From NCBI GenBank assembly GCA_902766885.1, contig CACXFS010000051.1, positions 1 to 43,318 of the forward strand: a DNA stretch of 43,318 nucleotides, in the 5' to 3' direction. The notes under the pieces are model-generated. The model searched no databases and had not been told where the DNA came from. It worked only from the letters and a program-made list of their open reading frames with translations. The translations under genes and the position numbers were made by a program. Positions within the stretch are counted from its first letter, which is position 1, and each line of letters starts with the position of its first letter. This document shows positions 38,959 to 43,318 of the stretch, in pieces. The DNA is from an uncultured Ruminococcus sp. GTDB taxonomy: Bacteria > Bacillota > Clostridia > Oscillospirales > Acutalibacteraceae.

Positions 38959-40719
38959 TTAAATTTTAATTACCAATCTGTTAAATCCCAGTACACTTGA
39001 ATATTCAACGCTTTTTGAAACAGCTTTTACAACCTCAATTTCCGAAAGTGTTTTTTCTTCACTGTCATTTGAAACAATATCATACGGCTCTCCGTTATCA
39101 CGAATAGAAATTATTGCGTCACCGCCGTCAATCATAATACGAATATCAATATCTGCTTTTTTCTTCTTGCCGGTACGCTCTGCGATATCTGCCGAAATTC
39201 CTTCAACAGCTACGGCTATCCTGTTAGCAACGTTTTTTTCAATATTGTGACTTGTAAGAAACGATGTTAAATATAAAGAAACACCGGAGGCGTTTTCCTT
39301 TGAGCCTTTGAAAGACAATGAAACAACCTCATTATTATCATTGGATTCAATAAGATAAAAGCTGTCATACTTACCTTTTGATTTTCTTTTAATAACGAGA
39401 ATTATAAAATATAATACAATCAAAGTGCCGACCTGAGCTACCACAAGTGAAATCCACACGCCTGTTATTCCGAAAAATACTGAAAGAATCAGAGCTGAAG
39501 GAATCAGTATTACAATGCCGTTGACAACAGCAATAGTTGTTGATAATGTCTTTCTCTGAGTTGCCATATAGTAATAAAGAAACAGAAAAGAAAAAGCAAG
39601 CGCAGGAAATGACAGAGCGTTTATCCTGAGTGCGGGAACTGCATTTGCAATATCGTTTTCAGCAGTTATTCCGAAAAGTCTTATTACAGGTTCGGGTGCA
39701 ACCAAAATAAACAGCATAGTTACAACGCTTACTACGGCAAGAATTGTGAATGCCCGTCTGAAGGCATACCGTATTCCGTCAAAATCCTTTTCTCCCAGAC
39801 AAACGCCGACAATCGGTATCATCGTCTGCGACGCACCTGTTATGAACATAGACATAAAAATCTGACTTGATGAGCATATTGAATACGAAGCCATTGCATC
39901 CCTTCCGCCTGTGCTCTGGATAATCCAGTTAAGGAACAGCATTTTGACCGTTATAAGAAGCGTTCCCAACGCACCTGATAAGCCGACTGTAATCAGTTCG
40001 GAAAAAATTTCAAAAAATTTTTTGGGAGCTTTCAGAATTGAAAAGTCAAAATGCAGCGTGCTCTTTTTTGAAACGAAATGTGTAATCATCATAACAAAGC
40101 CTACAGCGTAGCCTGTGACGGTTGCTATTGACGAGCCTGCAATACCCATATTGAAAACGCCCATATACACATAATCCATAATCAGATTTATTATATTTGC
40201 CACAATAATTATATTTGAAGCAAATCTCGGTCTGTTGTCAGTTCTGATAAAATAAGTTGAGCATAACAGCATCAGATTAAGAGGCGTTCCGATTATATAC
40301 GGTATGTAATACTGGTATAAAAGCGGATTCAAAACTTTGTCCTTGGTAAGCAAAGAGCATATTCCGCCGGCAAGCGGAAGCTGTATTGCCATCAGTACAA
40401 CGCATAATAACACAACTGCAATAAATGTTGTCGTAAAAATGCGGTTTACAAGCTTTTTGTCATTCTTGCCCTTTGCAACGGCTATAACACTTGAAGCTCC
40501 GAGTCCGAACAAAATCGTCAGCGAAAAATAGAGCTGAGCAACAGGTGATAACAGGTTTATTGCAGCCAAAGCATTCTTACCGAGAATATTGCCGGCTATT
40601 ATTGAATCGACAATCATTGCAATATTTGTAGCCATAGCCGTAAGAACGGTAGGCAAAAAATATTCCGCATACTTCCTGTTTATTGTGACAGAATTACGTT
40701 TTAACGCTGTTTCACTCAT
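38959..40719 (-). CDS. MATE-family transporter fused to an RsbW-like ATPase domain
   Basis: 586 residues. Residues ~15-445 are a 12-helix MATE exporter: EYFLPTVLTAMATNIAMIVD at the start, the QLYFSLTILFGLGASSVIAV repeat, and MIPIVGVCLGEKDFDG opening the second half. Residues ~460-586 are soluble and resemble RsbW: VANRIAVAVEGISADIAERT corresponds to the N box and ISIRDNGEPYDI to the G1 box; the G2 lid is degenerate. MATE proteins exchange Na+ or H+ for organic substrates. It lies between the STAS gene (22 bp) and the NRPS gene (59 bp) and is therefore the likely exporter of the peptide product. The ATPase tail may tie transport or the STAS protein to partner switching. The ribosome site is weak (GAGAG), suggesting coupling to STAS translation. 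Confidence 0.88.
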   Translation of the reverse strand: MSETALKRNSVTINRKYAEYFLPTVLTAMATNIAMIVDSIIAGNILGKNALAAINLLSPVAQLYFSLTILFGLGASSVIAVAKGKNDKKLVNRIFTTTFIAVVLLCVVLMAIQLPLAGGICSLLTKDKVLNPLLYQYYIPYIIGTPLNLMLLCSTYFIRTDNRPRFASNIIIVANIINLIMDYVYMGVFNMGIAGSSIATVTGYAVGFVMMITHFVSKKSTLHFDFSILKAPKKFFEIFSELITVGLSGALGTLLITVKMLFLNWIIQSTGGRDAMASYSICSSSQIFMSMFITGASQTMIPIVGVCLGEKDFDGIRYAFRRAFTILAVVSVVTMLFILVAPEPVIRLFGITAENDIANAVPALRINALSFPALAFSFLFLYYYMATQRKTLSTTIAVVNGIVILIPSALILSVFFGITGVWISLVVAQVGTLIVLYFIILVIKRKSKGKYDSFYLIESNDNNEVVSLSFKGSKENASGVSLYLTSFLTSHNIEKNVANRIAVAVEGISADIAERTGKKKKADIDIRIMIDGGDAIISIRDNGEPYDIVSNDSEEKTLSEIEVVKAVSKSVEYSSVLGFNRLVIKI

Positions 40720-40741
40720 AAAATCACTCTCATTAAAAATA

Positions 40742-41050
40742 TTATGCTTTATCTATCTCAAGAAAACTGTCCATTCCTGTCATAGTGAATATTTCCATAA
40801 TCATATCATTTACATTAACAAGCCTGAGATTTCCTTTGACACTTGTCAGTTTCTTATAAAGCATTAAAATAACCCTGAGTCCTGCACTTGATATATACTC
40901 AAGCTCTCTCATATTAAGAGTAACCGTTTCAATTTCATCAAAAGAATTGCGGTTAATCTCCTCCTCTAACTGCGGTGAGGTAATAGTATCAAGTCTGCCG
41001 CTTAATGAAATTATAAGATTCTGATTACTGATATTAGTTGTGATTTGCAT
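40742..41050 (-). CDS. STAS-domain protein, first gene of the NRPS operon
   Basis: 102 residues. IISLSGRLDTITSPQLEEE, TLNMRELEYISSAGLRVILM (expected phospho-Ser in SSAGLR) and FTMTGMDSFLEI are standard STAS antagonist sequence. GGAGG lies 7 nt upstream of ATG. Its two candidate kinase partners are the ATPase tail of the adjacent MATE fusion and the separate RsbW-like protein at 28013-28420. It is driven by the promoter at 41082-41110 and cotranscribed with MATE and the NRPS. Confidence 0.92.
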   Translation of the reverse strand: MQITTNISNQNLIISLSGRLDTITSPQLEEEINRNSFDEIETVTLNMRELEYISSAGLRVILMLYKKLTSVKGNLRLVNVNDMIMEIFTMTGMDSFLEIDKA

Positions 41051-41081
41051 AATGATACCTCCAATATCAAATATTTATTTA

Positions 41082-41110
41082 ATAATAACATAAATTCTGT
41101 TAAGTTACAA
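41082..41110 (-). promoter_or_regulatory. Candidate promoter of the STAS-MATE-NRPS operon
   Basis: On the minus strand, TTGTAA (41105-41110), 17 nt, TATTAT (41082-41087). It is weaker than the other promoters in the island. An alternative sigma factor site could be hidden in the same AT-rich DNA. Confidence 0.45.
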
Positions 41111-41216
41111 GCAGATTTCGTTATATAATTCTAAATTCATCACGTTTATTATAATGTAAGAACACTGATAATATAACTACAAATAATGATGGTTAAGCAA
41201 TATTTTTACACCGAAG

Positions 41217-41257
41217 TGATATAATCATCACGAGGATATTTTACAGCGTAAAGGAGG
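41217..41257 (+). promoter_or_regulatory. Orphan plus-strand promoter and ribosome site
   Basis: An extended -10 (TGATATAAT, 41217-41225) is followed 25 nt later by AAAGGAGG (41250-41257). Instead of a start codon the sequence then enters the 3' end of the antisense tetR remnant. No good -35 is present. Confidence 0.35.
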
Positions 41258-41272
41258 ATATAGTTATTAAAT

Positions 41273-41861
41273 AACCGACCTTGCAATCGGGTTGTATTTC
41301 ATAATAAAGAGTTCCAAACTTTCTTTCAGCACTTCTAACTGTTCTTTCAAATAGAACTCATCCTCAAACAGTGCGTAATGCACGCAGGCTCTGATTAGAA
41401 TGAATATGAGCAGTGTCAGCTTTTGATAGGGAATCCCTTACTTGCCCTCTAAGCTTTTTGCGTATTCGGTGTTACGCTTATCAACACCCGCAAAGAATTT
41501 CTGACCGTATTCTCTGTATTTCAGGTGGGTATAAACCTGATACATCAGTCGGTATTTCTTTCCGTGTTTTTTTGCCGTCCAGTACGGTATCTGGTCAATG
41601 AACCGCCATAAGTCCTCAACATCTGTGGGGGCTTTCGCCATAAAGTCATCTTCCACCTTACTCATACAGTATTCTGTGGATTGGATGATAAGGTCATCTA
41701 AATTTTCAAAGTAGGAAAAATCATAGAAGTGTTATATCCGAAATGTTTTGCCAACACTCGAATACCGGTGCCGTGAAGTCCTAAATCGGCAAAACCGTTA
41801 AAGCACTTTTCCATAAGCTCAATTTTTTGACATTCCATTGTTCTTGTGTTTAATTCGCTAA
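41273..41861 (-). pseudogene. Broken TetR-family regulator, copy of 27167-27772
   Basis: Closely similar to the intact regulator but disabled several times. The GTG start is replaced by TTA (41859-41861), a stop (TAA) follows three codons later, there are one-base deletions near 41715 and 41826, and a nonsense codon replaces Leu after SLEGK near 41440. The longest open piece (41438-41665) still reads VEDDFMAKAPTDVEDLWRFI and YRLMYQVYTH. The upstream promoter of the intact copy is conserved here (41902-41930). No amide hydrolase gene follows; the NRPS operon begins about 160 bp away. Confidence 0.9.
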
Positions 41862-41957
41862 CTAATGCCTCTTTCATTCAAATCATTCGTTCTGAATAAA
41901 AAGTATAACATACATCTGATTAAATTACAATATGTTTCAGAATTTTTATGTACGAAC
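41274..41957 (-). repeat. Direct repeat, copy B (degenerate tetR plus promoter)
   Basis: About 684 bp matching 27183-27867 in the same orientation, including the -35/-10 region (TTGTAA, 17 nt, TATACT). Similarity ends abruptly on both sides, marking the edges of a duplicated or transferred segment. Confidence 0.8.
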
Positions 41958-42032
41958 AGATAAAACACAAAACCAGAAAACTGCTCTTTTTTATATCCTT
42001 TTTACAATATACAACAAACTACTCTTTTCATC

Positions 42033-42237
42033 CTATTCACGATAACGCTGCTCTGTTTCGATTAGTCCGGCTTTTTCAAATCCTTAATTACTCTGCGTAC
42101 TGTGGCAGGTGACAGTTTTATGTCGCCTGATATTCTATTTACGGAGAGCCAGCACTCACCGTTTTTATTTGCTCGGTCGTAATGCTTGATTAAAACCTCG
42201 AAATCCTGATTTTCAATCACCGTATTTTCAAGTCTTT
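42033..42237 (-). pseudogene. Frameshifted winged-helix DNA-binding protein remnant
   Basis: The minus-strand frame reads ENQDFEVLIKHYDRANKNGE, then CWLSVNRISGDIKLSPATVRRVIKDL, a replication-initiator/MarR-like helix-turn-helix. A one-base deletion near 42080 shifts it; the correct continuation EKAGLIETEQRYRE lies in the next frame and ends at TAG (42033-42035). A stop just upstream of 42237 removes the N terminus. Farther upstream (42240-42345) the same strand reads TWADKFDNSAM with stops, faintly like the C-terminal part of a serine recombinase, suggesting debris of a mobile element. Confidence 0.6.
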
Positions 42238-42360
42238 AGCCGACTTGCTCTATCAGTTGAAAAAGTCTCACTACTGAAAAAGGCTGACAGGCAATTATTT
42301 TCATCTGCTACATTGCGGAGTTGTCAAATTTGTCTGCCCATGTTCTGAACTGCGAGTAAT

Positions 42361-42412
42361 AAAAACAAGCTTGCCCATCGTATTTTGCTGATTGGCAAGC
42401 TTTTACTTTATA
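42361..42412. terminator. Terminator of the XRE-zinc ribbon gene
   Basis: AAGCTTGCC (42367-42375) pairs with GGCAAGCTT (42394-42402), with an inner ATC/GAT pairing. T-rich tails occur on both strands. Confidence 0.75.
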
Positions 42413-42499
42413 TCACTTTATTTCTTATTTATAGAGCAAATCGTTTACATTAATGGAATTTAGTATCAATTTCATATAAAAAAATTAATAATTCATAGA

Positions 42500-43105
42500 T
42501 TATCTTATTATGCGATGTTTACACATTCCGGTTTTACCACATTCATGGCACTTTAGTTTGCGCTTTGTTAAAGTGTGATACCCCTTAACATATTCACCCA
42601 TAGTAGGAACAAATAGCGCCTTACAATGTGGGCATTCATAATAGCCCGCTTTTACTTCTAACATAGCCGCCGCTCCAATGCCTGCAACAGCTGTTATAAT
42701 TGCAAACACAATCAATGCAATTCGTGCAATCGTTGGTATTGCAATGTAAGATGCTATTACTACAAGCGAGCAAACAGCAATTATAGTAATCACACCACAA
42801 ATAATGGACAAAGCCATTCTTTTCTTGTTTTCTTCATTTTCTTTAATCAAATTCATCATATTTTCCTCCGCTTTCTTTTGATAATCAACTTCAGATACTC
42901 TTTCGCCGGTAAGCAGGTCATTAACAGTTATTTGCAAAGCATCACATAACGGAATCATAAGAGAAACTTCCGGTAATCCTTTTCCACATTCCCACTTTGA
43001 AACAGTTTTATCACTTATGGATAATATGTCGGCAAGCTGCCTTTGTGTAAAATTTTGCTCTTTTCTTATTTCAGCAATAAATTTGCCGATTTTAATTTGG
43101 TCCAT
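42500..43105 (-). CDS. XRE-family regulator with two membrane helices and a C-terminal zinc ribbon
   Basis: 201 residues from ATG 43105. Residues 1-70 are a Cro/C1 helix-turn-helix (FTQRQLADILSISDKTVSKW). A linker follows, then two hydrophobic helices (about 96-120 and 126-150: MALSIICGVITIIAVCSLVV and IARIALIVFAIITAVAGIGA), and a C-terminal zinc-binding module with CPHC and CHEC pairs. This is a membrane-tethered transcription factor layout seen in clostridia; the signal is unknown. The frame extends to 43120, but the first codons are part of the GGGGGGTGA ribosome site, so ATG 43105 is chosen. Palindromic half-sites upstream (43170-43200) suggest autoregulation. Confidence 0.85.
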   Translation of the reverse strand: MDQIKIGKFIAEIRKEQNFTQRQLADILSISDKTVSKWECGKGLPEVSLMIPLCDALQITVNDLLTGERVSEVDYQKKAEENMMNLIKENEENKKRMALSIICGVITIIAVCSLVVIASYIAIPTIARIALIVFAIITAVAGIGAAAMLEVKAGYYECPHCKALFVPTMGEYVKGYHTLTKRKLKCHECGKTGMCKHRIIR

Positions 43106-43169
43106 AATTTCACCCCCCATTCTCTAAGAAAATTGTATATGATGAATGACTTAATTAACACACACAGAA

Positions 43170-43200
43170 CGTAGAATTTTTCATATCTACGGGGCGTAGA
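43170..43200. promoter_or_regulatory. Palindromic operator cluster upstream of the membrane XRE gene
   Basis: Three half-sites, CGTAGA (43170-43175), TCTACG (43186-43191) and CGTAGA (43195-43200). The last two form a perfect 6-3-6 palindrome. Confidence 0.45.
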
Positions 43201-43210
43201 GTTTAGGTAT

Positions 43211-43259
43211 ATAAAAAGCAGAAAGAAGTTACCATAAAATTAATGGTAACTTCTTTCTG
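43211..43259 (-). terminator. Terminator of tRNA-Asn
   Basis: A perfect 17-bp stem (43219-43235 with 43243-43259), followed on the minus strand by a GCTTTTTATA tail. Confidence 0.85.
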
Positions 43260-43261
43260 TT

Positions 43262-43318
43262 TGGCTCCCCCAACTGGGCTCGAACCAGTGACATCATGAT
43301 TAACAGTCATGCGCTCTC
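43262..43318 (-). tRNA. tRNA-Asn (anticodon GUU), 3' part
   Basis: On the minus strand the window enters within the D-arm side and reads the anticodon loop CTGTTAA (anticodon GUU), the T arm with GGTTCGAGCC, the acceptor 3' strand TGGGGGA, discriminator G and CCA (43262-43264). The 5' part lies beyond the window. Confidence 0.9.

Overview
The window looks like a chromosomal segment of a low-to-medium-GC, spore-forming gut clostridium, most probably a Ruminococcus close to R. bromii. The evidence is the conserved clostridial block yabP-yabQ-divIC-S1 protein, long hpf, rpsO-pnp, a perR-rubrerythrin pair, a feoA-feoA-feoB operon, remnants of the spore-coat gene cotJC, a secreted dockerin protein, strong sigma-A promoters (TTGACA-17-TATAAT type) and many U-tailed terminators. 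The species call is an inference from gene content and was not searched.

Layout. 0-6.6 kb is accessory: a HEAT-like protein, an AraC/GyrI-like regulator, a SnoaL-like protein, an acetyltransferase and a dockerin-bearing beta-helix exoprotein, flanked by two decayed cotJC fragments. 6.6-25.2 kb is mostly housekeeping: pnp and rpsO (with a probable S15 leader), an XRE regulator, tRNA-Thr(CGU) followed by three hairpins, a CpsB-like PHP phosphatase behind leuB, a histidine phosphatase divergent from an XRE regulator, perR-rbr, a polysaccharide deacetylase, yabP-yabQ-divIC-S1-hpf-RNA methyltransferase, a wall-anchored 5'-nucleotidase and the feo operon. The feo operon ends with a Cys-rich small membrane protein that general ORF calling misses. 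Four copies of a 16-bp palindrome, RTTAGY-N4-GCTAAC, sit in and around it. 25.3-25.6 kb holds two tandem non-coding transcription units, each with a near-consensus promoter and a closing stem that starts at the predicted +1. I do not recognise them.

25.9-41.9 kb is the most striking part. A TetR gene and a linear-amide C-N hydrolase adjoin a 13-kb island: STAS, SpoIIE-type phosphatase and RsbW-like kinase in one operon, and STAS, a MATE transporter fused to an RsbW-like ATPase domain, and a 2422-residue nonribosomal peptide synthetase (C-A-T-C-A-T-reductase) in a second. The island is bounded on its far side by a degenerate direct copy of the TetR gene. The synthetase architecture predicts an N-acylated dipeptide aldehyde. 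It matches what I recall of the ruminopeptin (rup) pathway described from R. bromii. The local partner-switching modules and the transporter-ATPase fusion suggest that production or export is controlled by protein phosphorylation. No sigma factor and no phosphopantetheinyl transferase are present in the window.

42-43.3 kb contains a frameshifted winged-helix remnant, an XRE regulator with membrane segments and a zinc ribbon preceded by a palindromic operator cluster, and the 3' part of tRNA-Asn(GUU) with its terminator.

All motif positions and hairpins were read by eye. Start codons were chosen by ribosome-binding-site spacing and often differ from the longest frame.
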